A DNA stretch of 6,922 bases from Chloroflexota bacterium (GTDB lineage Bacteria; Chloroflexota; Anaerolineae; Promineifilales; Promineifilaceae): positions 1 through 6,922 of the forward strand of contig QQUD01000610.1 of NCBI GenBank assembly GCA_008501785.1, given 5' to 3'. The notes beneath the pieces are model-generated. The model was not told the DNA's origin, searched no databases, and worked only from the letters and a program-made list of their open reading frames with translations. Position 1 is the stretch's first letter, and every line of letters begins with the position of its first letter. Shown one piece after another: positions 1-6,922 of the stretch. The position numbers and the translations under genes were made by a program.

Positions 1-1
1 T

Positions 2-3000
2 TTGCGCCATGAAAAATTGCGTCAAGAACGGCACGATTTACTCAACCAAGACACCCATCTTTACCGCGAACCGCACATCGAATTTGTGCCGCCATACCAA
101 TCGTCAGACAAAAAATTAGCGCAAGCGGCAACCGAAATAGATGGATTGCCCGATGAACTCGGTGATTTTGCCGCCCATGGGTTATTTGAGCCGCGCTACT
201 CGCTACATCAGCATCAGTACTATGCAATCAAGGCCGCACAAAACAAACACGTTGTCATCACCGCCGGAACCGGATCGGGCAAAACCGAAGCGTTTCTTAT
301 TCCCGTCGTCGCTCGTTTGCTAGAAGAATCCAAACGATGGCCTGCTTATCAACCCCGTTCTTGGGCATGGTGGGATGGAAGCAAGCCGCGCATTCCCCAA
401 CGGGGCAATGAGCCAACCCAACGCCAAGCCGCCATTCGCACCTTGATTTTGTATCCGATGAACGCACTGGTTGAAGACCACATGCAACGTTTGCGGAAAG
501 CATTAGACAGCGATGACGCGCATAAATGGTTAAACAAACATCGTAAAAAGAATCGTTTTTATTTTGGCCGTTACACAGGCCAAACTCCCATTTCTGGTTC
601 TGAGTACAATCCTGTCTCTAATCGCCTTAATACAAACAAACGTGACAAACTGCGGTCTGAGTTGCGGGATATGGATGACACAATGAGGAGTTTAGGCGAT
701 CAAGAAGATAAACGGGCATTTTTTCCGCGTATGGACGGTGCAGAAATGTTAACGCGCTGGGATATGCAATCCCATCCTCCCGATATTTTGATCACCAACT
801 ACAGCATGTTAAACATTATGCTTTTGCGCGACCAAGAAAAAGGGATGATTGAGCAAACGCGGAAGTGGCTTCAAAACCCCAGAAATGTTTTTACGTTGGT
901 CATTGATGAATTACATATGTATCGCGGCACGCAAGGGACAGAAGTTGCCTATCTCATTCGAAAATTGTTGCATCGTTTGGGATTGTCCGAACGGCCGAAT
1001 CAAGTCCGTTTTATCGCCGCCAGTGCATCTTTAGAACAAGATGATGACGGTTCCCGAAATAGGTATCAATATCTGAGCGAGTTTTTTGGCGTCGAAGCCA
1101 ATGAAGAAACGTTTGACATCATTGGCGGCACACATGAATTACCGCCTCAAGATGACGCTTCTATCAAGCAATACGCCGCTGAATTTGCCCGATTTTACGA
1201 ACAACAAGCCGCTAATTTTTCCCAAGCAACGCAAACGCTTTTGCAAGCGTTACCTGTTACTTCCATTGCCACAGATGATGAAATAATTTTGGGCGATGTT
1301 TTGGAGGGGATAAACGGCCGTTCCACCCTCATCAACGCCGCCCGCCAAGAAAACGATCTGCGCGTCACCAGCTTTTCAGGATTAGCCCAAAAACTGTTTG
1401 GCGAAAACAATCCTCATCGTGACGAGGCGACCAAAGGCTTACTTCGTGCTCTTGTCGAGGCTCGCCGCCCCGATGGACAAGCCTTACTACCCATCCGCGT
1501 CCACTACTTTTTCCGCAGTATGTTAGGCATTTACGCCTGTTCTAATCCCAAATGTGACGCGGTAGACGAGCAGTACCGCTCTGACGACCGTCCTGTGGGC
1601 AAACTCTACACCCAACCCGACATACTTTGCGACTGCAAAAAAGGGCGCATATTGGAACTGCTCTACTGCCAAACATGCGGCGAAGTTTTCTTAGGCGGCT
1701 ATACCGTTCAAAACAAAGATAACAGTCAAACATTGTTCCCCGATCTGCCCGATTTGGAACAAATACCCGATGTGCCAAACTTTGACCAAAAAGCGCACAA
1801 CTACAAACTGTACTGGCCGCAACTGCCCAATATGCGCGACCGTACCACATGGCCGTTGCTGCCCAATACCAATCGCAAAAAAGAGCCGCAACATCCTCGT
1901 GATTTGTTTTGGAAACGAGATCAGGGCAAATTTAAGTTTGGTTTTAGTCAGGCTTCTTTACAATATGGGGCGGCAAAACTGAGACACGGCCGTTCCAAAC
2001 AACATACCCCCACAGGCTGGGCATACCAAGTTAAAGGAACAACGCCAGAAGCAGAAGAACAACTAGCCGACATGCCCCCCTTCCCCATTGTTTGCCCCCG
2101 TTGCGGCGATGATCGTGAAGGAACGCGCGTACAACGGCATAAACAAAAGCAAAAAATGTTAACCCTGACAAATTCACGAGTTACGCGCTCCCCAATCGGC
2201 TATCAAGTTACTGGTTTTTCCAAAATCAATCAGGTATTAGCCGATGCGTTACTGCGTGAACTGACGGTAGGCAATCGCAAACTGGTCATGTTCTCCGATA
2301 GCCGACAAGATGCGGCCAAACTATCTGCAGGCAGCGAATTGAACCATTATCGTGACCTCATTCGCCAATTTGTCGCCCGTGTTGCTCCCGATACCAACGT
2401 GCAAATACATGCCGCCTTCAAAATGGCGCGAGGAGAACCCCTCATCGATATTGAATATGACCTTGCCGAAGATTATGAACTGAATCACACCAAAGATTAC
2501 ATTGCCATAAAACGTGTTACCGCAGGCAGAGCGACCACCCAACAAAAACAGCGCGTTCAAGAAATTCAAGACCAAATCGGCGGGGCAATTTCACTAGAAG
2601 AGGTGCGCCGCAAAGTAGAATTGTATCTTGTCGCTCTGGGCATCAATCCCGCAGGCCCCGATTCTTCCCTGCAAGCATATGAAATTGACGGGCAGGACGA
2701 TCCCGAATCATGGTCAACCATTTACGATTTTGATCCAGATTTGCCACAACCCCGTCGCCACGATAATTTAATCATCGAAGCACAAGAACTTTATAACAAA
2801 ATACAGGGCAACTTGCTGAAACGCATCACAGAAGTCTTATTAACGGGTATGCAAGGAAACCTTGAACATTTGGGATTAGGCTATTGCACCATCATCCCGC
2901 CCGATGATCTCTCAGCCTTATGTCGCGGCGTTACGCCAGATTTGATATTGCAATTGTGCAACGCAACGATCCGCATTTTGGGCGCAAGGTATCGTTTTCA

Positions 3001-5704
3001 AGGCACATACGCCACAGACCGCCCCAAATGTCCCGCCTATTTGAAACGTTACATCGATGCAGTGGGACAGCATCACGGTTTGGATGGCGACAAATTAGAA
3101 CGTATCGTCACTGAATTACTGGAAAAAATAAAAGTAGAAAGCGGCTTTCGGCTTAATTCGCGCTACATTTATTTACAATTGGCAAACCGCAATGAAGGTC
3201 AAGTTTGGCAGTGCAAACGATGTCGCCGCCCCCATTTGCATCCATCTGGTGGCATTTGTACCGATCCCGATTGCTTGCAACCATTATCAGACCCCATTTC
3301 GCTGACAGAATTTAGAGCAAATCGGCAAGGTGAAGGCAATCGCGCTTATTTTGAGTATCTTTCCAGTGAAGATGCGGGTGACCCTTTCCGCTTGCACTGC
3401 GAAGAATTGACGGGACAAAGCAACCGTGACGATGCCCGTCAACGCCAACGCTGGTTCCAAGACGTTATTTTGGAAGATCAAGGCGAGCGTTTGCTTGTCA
3501 ACGGCATTGATTTGCTCAGTGTGACCACCACAATGGAAGCGGGCGTTGACATTGGCTCATTATTAGGCGTGATGATGTCTAACATGCCGCCGATGCGCTT
3601 CAACTATCAACAGCGCGTGGGGCGCGCAGGACGGCGCGGCACGGGTATGTCGGTTGCGCTTACCGTTTGTCGCGGGCGCAGCCATGACGACTTTTACTTC
3701 CAACATGTTGATCGCATCACCTCTGACCCACCGCCGCAACCATATCTGGATATGACCCGTGAGGAGATTGTTAAAAGGGCTTTAACGGCCGAAATGCTCC
3801 GCCGCGCATTCATCCCTGCTAACTCAGGTATCCAATTCGATAACAAAAACGAGAAAAACACAAATGTTCATGGTCAGTTTGGCACAGTTGAAGCATGGCG
3901 CACAACTCCCCAACGCCGCCTCAAAATCCAGAAATGGTTGCAGGATAACATCGAGCAAACAAAAGCGGTGTTGCATCATTTGCTAAAACAGACGCAATTG
4001 CATGACAAATTTGATAAGTTGGTCAATCATGTCACCAATCCAGGTGAATTACTGCACAAAATCAACGAGATTGCGGAGGATAAGAGCCTGCACCAAACGG
4101 AATTAAGTGAACGGTTAGCGAATCAGGGTATTTTGCCGATGTTTGGGTTTCCAACGAAGGTGCGAAATTTGTATCATGAACGGCCGTCCACCGCTACCCA
4201 CAAATGGCCGCCCAAACGAGGAACGGTAGACCGTGATTTATCTATTGCTATTGGGCAATTTGCGCCCGGTTCGGAAACAGTGAAAGATAAGACGGTGCAT
4301 ACGGCCGTTGGCGTTGCCAACTTCATTCCCCGCGTCCAAGTAGAACCCGATCCCAATCCGCTTGGCGAAAAAATACCAGTCGGTATTTGCAACGACTGCA
4401 AATCACTCCTCGACAACCCGAAAGAAGAAAAAACCTGTCCAGTCTGTGGCTCTACAGAAGAATATGCCGTCTACACATTAAGCGAACCGCTCGGATTCAT
4501 CACCGACTACTCCAAAGGCCGCGCCTTTGACGGCAATTTTGAATGGATGCCTCGCACCACCCGCTCGCGCATGTTAGCCGAAATCGAAAACCTAACCAAG
4601 CGAAAACCAGTTGGACGAGCGCGAATATGGGCAAAACGCCCCAACAACATCTACACAATTAACAATAACAATGGCGAAGAATTTACCTTTTACCATTATG
4701 TAGATAAATTCAATGATTGCTGGCTTGTCCCCGATGCGTTTCCCGATCCTGATCTCATCGAATCATCAAAATATCAAATTTGGGCAAGCCGCATCAACAA
4801 AAACGCGCTTCCTGATGATAAGCGTTCACTTGCCTCCATCAACAAAACCGACGTACTGTTAGTCAGTATAGACAATGATCGTGCCTCAACCAAGCTAGAT
4901 TTAGGCTTGATGCGTTGGAACAAGAACAAAAATGAAAATCAAATTGTCGCCAGTCGCCGTGCCGCATGGTATTCCTTCGCCTTCTTTTTGCGTAGCGCCG
5001 CCGCCCAACAATTAGATGTTGATCCCAACGAACTCCAAGCCGGTTTACGCACATTCAAAGGTGAAAACGGCCGTGTGCAAGCCGAAGTTTTCATTGCCGA
5101 TACATTACAGAATGGTGCTGGTTATTCATCCTATTTGGGGCAACCCGATGTTTTCCACAACTTGCTAAAATACATGCTCGATCAAGATGAATACAAAAAG
5201 GGCGGTTATCAAATGCCTCAACACGGCGGCAAAGGTGGGGCTTGCGGTAGCGCTTGCTACGATTGTCTCAAAGATTACGGCAACATGGCCTATCACGGTC
5301 TACTCAATTGGCGATTAGCAACGGATATGGCGCAACTTATTCTCATCCAATCTCCATCCCAGTCTGCGGACTTAACCCCCCTCATAAATCTGTCGGGACA
5401 TTGGGACACCATTATGACAGGATTAACTCAACGATTCTGTGATGATTTTGGCGGCCAACCTACCCAATTCGGCAAGTTACAAGGCGTGAAAATGAAAAAC
5501 CGCAGTTTTGTAGTGGTGCATCCCCTGTGGAGTACACAACTTGACTACATTTCTGATGAAATTGTAGAAACCCTTCTTGCAGGCAATGATGCTGGTTTTC
5601 TAACGCCAGATAAGCCATTTGGACTAATTGACATCTTTGAATTAGATCGACGGCCAACCAAAGTTGCATCCCAACAAGTTGGCGAATGGTTCACACACCT
5701 ATGA
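2..5704 (+). CDS. Large SF2 DEAD/DEAH-box helicase with C-terminal DUF1998 module (DruE/DrmA-DrmB-like), 5' partial
   Basis: Likely ATP-dependent DNA translocase or helicase of a cytoplasmic defence or repair complex. Residues are counted from the first full codon (base 2). Seen: Walker A AGTGSGKT (88-95), Ia-like YPMNALVED (151-159), TNYSML (265-270), DEAH-type box DELH (302-305), motif III ASAS (340-343), FSDSRQDAA at the start of RecA domain 2 (764-772), motif V TTTMEAGVDIG (1175-1185) and motif VI QRVGRAGRRG (1204-1213), so both RecA lobes look intact. Cysteine clusters lie at 513/518/543/545/556/559, 698/701, 1071/1074/1086/1091 and 1463/1466/1479/1482. The DUF1998 module has ADTLQNGAGYS (1699-1709) and C1748, C1752, C1755, followed by a roughly 130-residue tail with HPLW (1840-1843). 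The frame is open to the left edge and the first residues already resemble the family's N-terminal region, so the TTG at base 2 is probably not the start; a few tens of residues may be missing. No internal stop or frameshift. DruE-like versus another DUF1998 helicase is not resolved. Confidence 0.95.
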   Translation: MRHEKLRQERHDLLNQDTHLYREPHIEFVPPYQSSDKKLAQAATEIDGLPDELGDFAAHGLFEPRYSLHQHQYYAIKAAQNKHVVITAGTGSGKTEAFLIPVVARLLEESKRWPAYQPRSWAWWDGSKPRIPQRGNEPTQRQAAIRTLILYPMNALVEDHMQRLRKALDSDDAHKWLNKHRKKNRFYFGRYTGQTPISGSEYNPVSNRLNTNKRDKLRSELRDMDDTMRSLGDQEDKRAFFPRMDGAEMLTRWDMQSHPPDILITNYSMLNIMLLRDQEKGMIEQTRKWLQNPRNVFTLVIDELHMYRGTQGTEVAYLIRKLLHRLGLSERPNQVRFIAASASLEQDDDGSRNRYQYLSEFFGVEANEETFDIIGGTHELPPQDDASIKQYAAEFARFYEQQAANFSQATQTLLQALPVTSIATDDEIILGDVLEGINGRSTLINAARQENDLRVTSFSGLAQKLFGENNPHRDEATKGLLRALVEARRPDGQALLPIRVHYFFRSMLGIYACSNPKCDAVDEQYRSDDRPVGKLYTQPDILCDCKKGRILELLYCQTCGEVFLGGYTVQNKDNSQTLFPDLPDLEQIPDVPNFDQKAHNYKLYWPQLPNMRDRTTWPLLPNTNRKKEPQHPRDLFWKRDQGKFKFGFSQASLQYGAAKLRHGRSKQHTPTGWAYQVKGTTPEAEEQLADMPPFPIVCPRCGDDREGTRVQRHKQKQKMLTLTNSRVTRSPIGYQVTGFSKINQVLADALLRELTVGNRKLVMFSDSRQDAAKLSAGSELNHYRDLIRQFVARVAPDTNVQIHAAFKMARGEPLIDIEYDLAEDYELNHTKDYIAIKRVTAGRATTQQKQRVQEIQDQIGGAISLEEVRRKVELYLVALGINPAGPDSSLQAYEIDGQDDPESWSTIYDFDPDLPQPRRHDNLIIEAQELYNKIQGNLLKRITEVLLTGMQGNLEHLGLGYCTIIPPDDLSALCRGVTPDLILQLCNATIRILGARYRFQGTYATDRPKCPAYLKRYIDAVGQHHGLDGDKLERIVTELLEKIKVESGFRLNSRYIYLQLANRNEGQVWQCKRCRRPHLHPSGGICTDPDCLQPLSDPISLTEFRANRQGEGNRAYFEYLSSEDAGDPFRLHCEELTGQSNRDDARQRQRWFQDVILEDQGERLLVNGIDLLSVTTTMEAGVDIGSLLGVMMSNMPPMRFNYQQRVGRAGRRGTGMSVALTVCRGRSHDDFYFQHVDRITSDPPPQPYLDMTREEIVKRALTAEMLRRAFIPANSGIQFDNKNEKNTNVHGQFGTVEAWRTTPQRRLKIQKWLQDNIEQTKAVLHHLLKQTQLHDKFDKLVNHVTNPGELLHKINEIAEDKSLHQTELSERLANQGILPMFGFPTKVRNLYHERPSTATHKWPPKRGTVDRDLSIAIGQFAPGSETVKDKTVHTAVGVANFIPRVQVEPDPNPLGEKIPVGICNDCKSLLDNPKEEKTCPVCGSTEEYAVYTLSEPLGFITDYSKGRAFDGNFEWMPRTTRSRMLAEIENLTKRKPVGRARIWAKRPNNIYTINNNNGEEFTFYHYVDKFNDCWLVPDAFPDPDLIESSKYQIWASRINKNALPDDKRSLASINKTDVLLVSIDNDRASTKLDLGLMRWNKNKNENQIVASRRAAWYSFAFFLRSAAAQQLDVDPNELQAGLRTFKGENGRVQAEVFIADTLQNGAGYSSYLGQPDVFHNLLKYMLDQDEYKKGGYQMPQHGGKGGACGSACYDCLKDYGNMAYHGLLNWRLATDMAQLILIQSPSQSADLTPLINLSGHWDTIMTGLTQRFCDDFGGQPTQFGKLQGVKMKNRSFVVVHPLWSTQLDYISDEIVETLLAGNDAGFLTPDKPFGLIDIFELDRRPTKVASQQVGEWFTHL
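1313..5074. repeat. Iterated palindrome ACGGCCGT, five copies inside the helicase gene
   Basis: The 8-bp palindrome ACGGCCGT occurs at 1314-1321 (as the 10-bp AACGGCCGTT, 1313-1322), 1986-1993, 4180-4187, 4301-4308 and 5067-5074. The 6-bp core CGGCCG occurs twice more, at 992-997 and 3786-3791, both preceded by AA. By chance about 0.1 copy of an 8-mer would be expected in a window this long. The copies fall in all three codon phases, read as (N/H)GR, ERP and TAV, so protein sequence does not explain them. None is seen in the nuclease gene or the 3' region. Confidence 0.7.
5701..5704 (+). promoter_or_regulatory. ATGA stop/start overlap (translational coupling)
   Basis: The ATG of the nuclease gene (5701-5703) shares bases with the TGA stop of the helicase gene (5702-5704). 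No purine-rich ribosome-binding site lies in the preceding 15 bases, so re-initiation by ribosomes finishing the helicase is the likely route to translation. This places both genes in one transcript and implies co-production. Confidence 0.8.
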
Positions 5705-6537
5705 AACCGTTAACCATAAAACCGCTCAAATATATTACACCCAGTCGGGTTTTTGCTTTGGAACGGTGCTTTTTGCAAGTCGCATTTGGACTGGATGAAC
5801 AGTACAGTTCGTATCGTACCTATTCTCCTCGCGCTCGTTTAGGTTCAATAACACACGATATTTTAGAGAAAGTTAGCAAGGGCATTTTACAAGGCAAAAA
5901 TGAAGCCAGGTGGGAATCATCCCTTCTTCAATTATGGGATGAGGAAGTTGAGAAACATGAGCAAGAAGTTTTGGCATCGGAATCGGAGCAACATTATGGC
6001 ATGGCTGAACGTTGGCCTCGATATAATCTGCAAAAGGTGCTTACTATTCGCAAATCTCTTGAAATAGCTGCCAGTTTACAAAAAAGTGCAACTTACAAAA
6101 GCAAGGGCAGGTGGGACACCGAAAAATATGTCCAAGCGTTCAATGGAAAACTTCGCGGTCGTGCAGATGCAATATACCAATCAGAACAAGGTACAGAAAT
6201 AATCGACTACAAAACAGGCAACATCTACGATGAAGATAAAAATGGGGATTCGCATCTAAAAACAGATTATCGTCGGCAACTGCTTCTTTACGCAGCCATG
6301 TATCATGCAGAAACAGGGCAATGGCCTATTCGAGGCCATATCATTCCCCTCGTTGGGCAGCAGGTGACAATTGAAATTGATCCAGTTACCGCTAATAATG
6401 AAGTGTCAACGGCGCTTTCCTTGCTAAACCAATTTAACAAAAGTGTATCCGAGGATGATTCCCTGCTATCATTAGCGCAACCATCGGAGCAGAGTTGTCG
6501 TTATTGTACATACAAGGCGATTTGTACGGTCGTGTAA
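5701..6537 (+). CDS. PD-(D/E)XK nuclease with four-cysteine Fe-S signature (Cas4/AddB/RecB-like)
   Basis: Predicted metal-dependent DNA nuclease of 278 residues, the usual size for stand-alone PDDEXK_1/Cas4-like proteins. Motifs in order: an N-terminal TPSRVFALERC segment with C23; G48-x3-H52-x3-E56, the RecB-family histidine motif; D156 in GRADA; the catalytic D169-Y-K171 (IDYKTG); and Q193-x3-Y197 in an RRQLLLYA helix. The end has C266-x2-C269-x5-C275, which with C23 gives the C...CxxCxxxxxC arrangement that binds a 4Fe-4S cluster in Cas4 and AddB. All expected active-site residues are present. I chose the ATG at 5701 because it overlaps the helicase stop as ATGA; an in-frame ATG at 5686 would add five residues (MVHTP), and neither has a clear Shine-Dalgarno. 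The gene ends in TAA followed directly by in-frame TAG. It is not a CRISPR Cas4 by context, as no repeats or cas1/cas2 are visible. The nuclease call is strong; its exact role beside the helicase is inferred. Confidence 0.93.
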   Translation: MKPLTIKPLKYITPSRVFALERCFLQVAFGLDEQYSSYRTYSPRARLGSITHDILEKVSKGILQGKNEARWESSLLQLWDEEVEKHEQEVLASESEQHYGMAERWPRYNLQKVLTIRKSLEIAASLQKSATYKSKGRWDTEKYVQAFNGKLRGRADAIYQSEQGTEIIDYKTGNIYDEDKNGDSHLKTDYRRQLLLYAAMYHAETGQWPIRGHIIPLVGQQVTIEIDPVTANNEVSTALSLLNQFNKSVSEDDSLLSLAQPSEQSCRYCTYKAICTVV

Positions 6538-6584
6538 TAGCTCAAAGGTCTTATTTTTGGTTAAGATAGCGCGGCATTTGCTCC

Positions 6585-6617
6585 GTTGTGTTTGGCAAAA
6601 AACGTGCCAAACACAAC
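6585..6617. repeat. Perfect 13-bp inverted repeat with 7-base loop
   Basis: The arms are GTTGTGTTTGGCA (6585-6597) and TGCCAAACACAAC (6605-6617), exact reverse complements separated by the 7-base AAAAACG. The repeat begins 47 bases after the nuclease stop codon, where a transcript end would be expected. There is no T-tract after it on either strand, so it is not a classical intrinsic terminator. It could be a non-canonical terminator, an mRNA 3'-end stabiliser, a protein-binding operator or part of a small mobile repeat. The structure is certain; its function is not. Confidence 0.75.
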
Positions 6618-6629
6618 TGCACAACAGCC

Positions 6630-6646
6630 GCTTCGGTAGGCGAAGT
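6630..6646. repeat. Small hairpin just after the 13-bp inverted repeat
   Basis: CTTCG (6631-6635) pairs with CGAAG (6641-6645) around the loop GTAGG, and G6630-T6646 can add a wobble pair. It starts 13 bases after the larger inverted repeat, so the two could form tandem stem-loops in one transcript. A 5-bp stem is easily found by chance, so this matters only in combination with its neighbour. Confidence 0.35.
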
Positions 6647-6922
6647 CAGGAATCTGCAAAGAGACGGCGATGCAAACATTGCGCCTTCATCGTTTTGGTT
6701 AGCCAAGTTAATTCGCACATGGAAGACCATATTTGCCAAAATTCTAGTGGGGCGCAAAGTTTACCCGCCTTACACCATAAACTGGCGGCATTTACCGTCG
6801 GGGCAAAGGCTTTACGTTTTGGCAATGGTTTCAGTTATCAGTAATTGGGCAGGTAGGGCAAGGTTCTGGTAAATAGTTGTCCAACATCGCTTTCACGCGG
6901 ACTGGCGAGATCGATCTTTTTG

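Larger units (their letters stand above)
6538..6922. other. Region downstream of the operon with no convincing gene
   Basis: After the nuclease stop there are 385 bases without a recognisable gene. It contains a perfect 13-bp inverted repeat, a small hairpin and short scattered complementary pieces such as TTTGGCAAA (6591-6599) with TTTGCCAAA (6732-6740). Three overlapping open frames of 68 to 95 codons cross it (one minus, two plus), but none has a known motif, a ribosome-binding site or a clear advantage over the others. The rightmost 80 to 90 bases may be the 3' end of a convergent minus-strand gene. The whole could be intergenic, a decayed gene or a small dispersed repeat. Confidence 0.5.

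Noticed and set aside
2..4. TTG at base 2 as the true helicase start
   Set aside because: The frame runs off the left edge and the encoded N-terminus appears to begin inside the family's conserved N-terminal region.
1542..1850. Minus-strand open frame of 102 codons inside the helicase gene
   Set aside because: It lies wholly under a zinc-binding segment of the helicase that has clear family motifs, and its product is a low-information, Cys/Arg-rich shadow with no domain.
5686..5700. Earlier ATG start for the nuclease gene
   Set aside because: It adds only MVHTP, has no better ribosome-binding site, and the ATGA overlap at 5701 is the typical coupled start. It cannot be fully excluded.
5701..6537. 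CRISPR adaptation protein Cas4
   Set aside because: The cysteine and nuclease motifs match Cas4, but there is no CRISPR array, cas1 or cas2 in the window, and the partner is a DUF1998 helicase.
6585..6617. Classical rho-independent terminator
   Set aside because: The stem is strong, but no T-rich run follows on either strand and the stem is not especially GC-rich, so I recorded it as an inverted repeat only.
6551..6757. Minus-strand open frame of 68 codons
   Set aside because: The composition is plausible, but it has no ribosome-binding site or motif, overlaps two competing plus-strand frames and runs through the 13-bp inverted repeat.
6588..6872. Plus-strand open frames of 94-95 codons (6557-6844 and 6588-6872)
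   Set aside because: The two overlap in different frames, neither has a recognisable domain, and the 6588 start lies within the left arm of the inverted repeat.

Overview
The window holds two plus-strand genes of a probable genome-defence or DNA-processing operon, then a short region with no convincing gene. A very large superfamily 2 (SF2) DEAD/DEAH-type helicase with a C-terminal DUF1998 module fills about 82% of the window (2-5704; its N-terminus lies off the left edge). It is followed, with a 4-base ATGA overlap, by a 278-residue PD-(D/E)XK nuclease carrying a four-cysteine pattern of the Cas4/AddB iron-sulfur type (5701-6537). The last 385 bases (6538-6922) contain a perfect 13-bp inverted repeat, a smaller hairpin and possibly the extreme 3' end of a convergent minus-strand gene.

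The two products make sense together. The helicase would translocate on or remodel DNA, and the nuclease would cut it, with strict stoichiometry suggested by the overlapping stop and start codons. Helicases joining an SF2 motor to DUF1998 are the large subunits of several anti-phage systems: DruE of Druantia is one polypeptide, and DrmA plus DrmB of DISARM split the same content in two. MrfA/YprA repair helicases are smaller relatives. The long, cysteine-rich form seen here fits the DruE-like/DISARM-like end of that range better than MrfA. No druA-D, druH, drmC, methylase or cas gene is visible, so the system cannot be named from this window. The missing partners, if any, lie upstream or beyond the right edge.

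The organism is a bacterium of moderate GC content, with no clear Shine-Dalgarno sequence before the second gene. The helicase gene carries an iterated palindrome, ACGGCCGT, five times in all three codon phases, reminiscent of the highly iterated palindromes of some cyanobacteria. My guess is an environmental Chloroflexota-like lineage, but this is weak. There are no tRNA or rRNA genes, CRISPR repeats or transposase genes.
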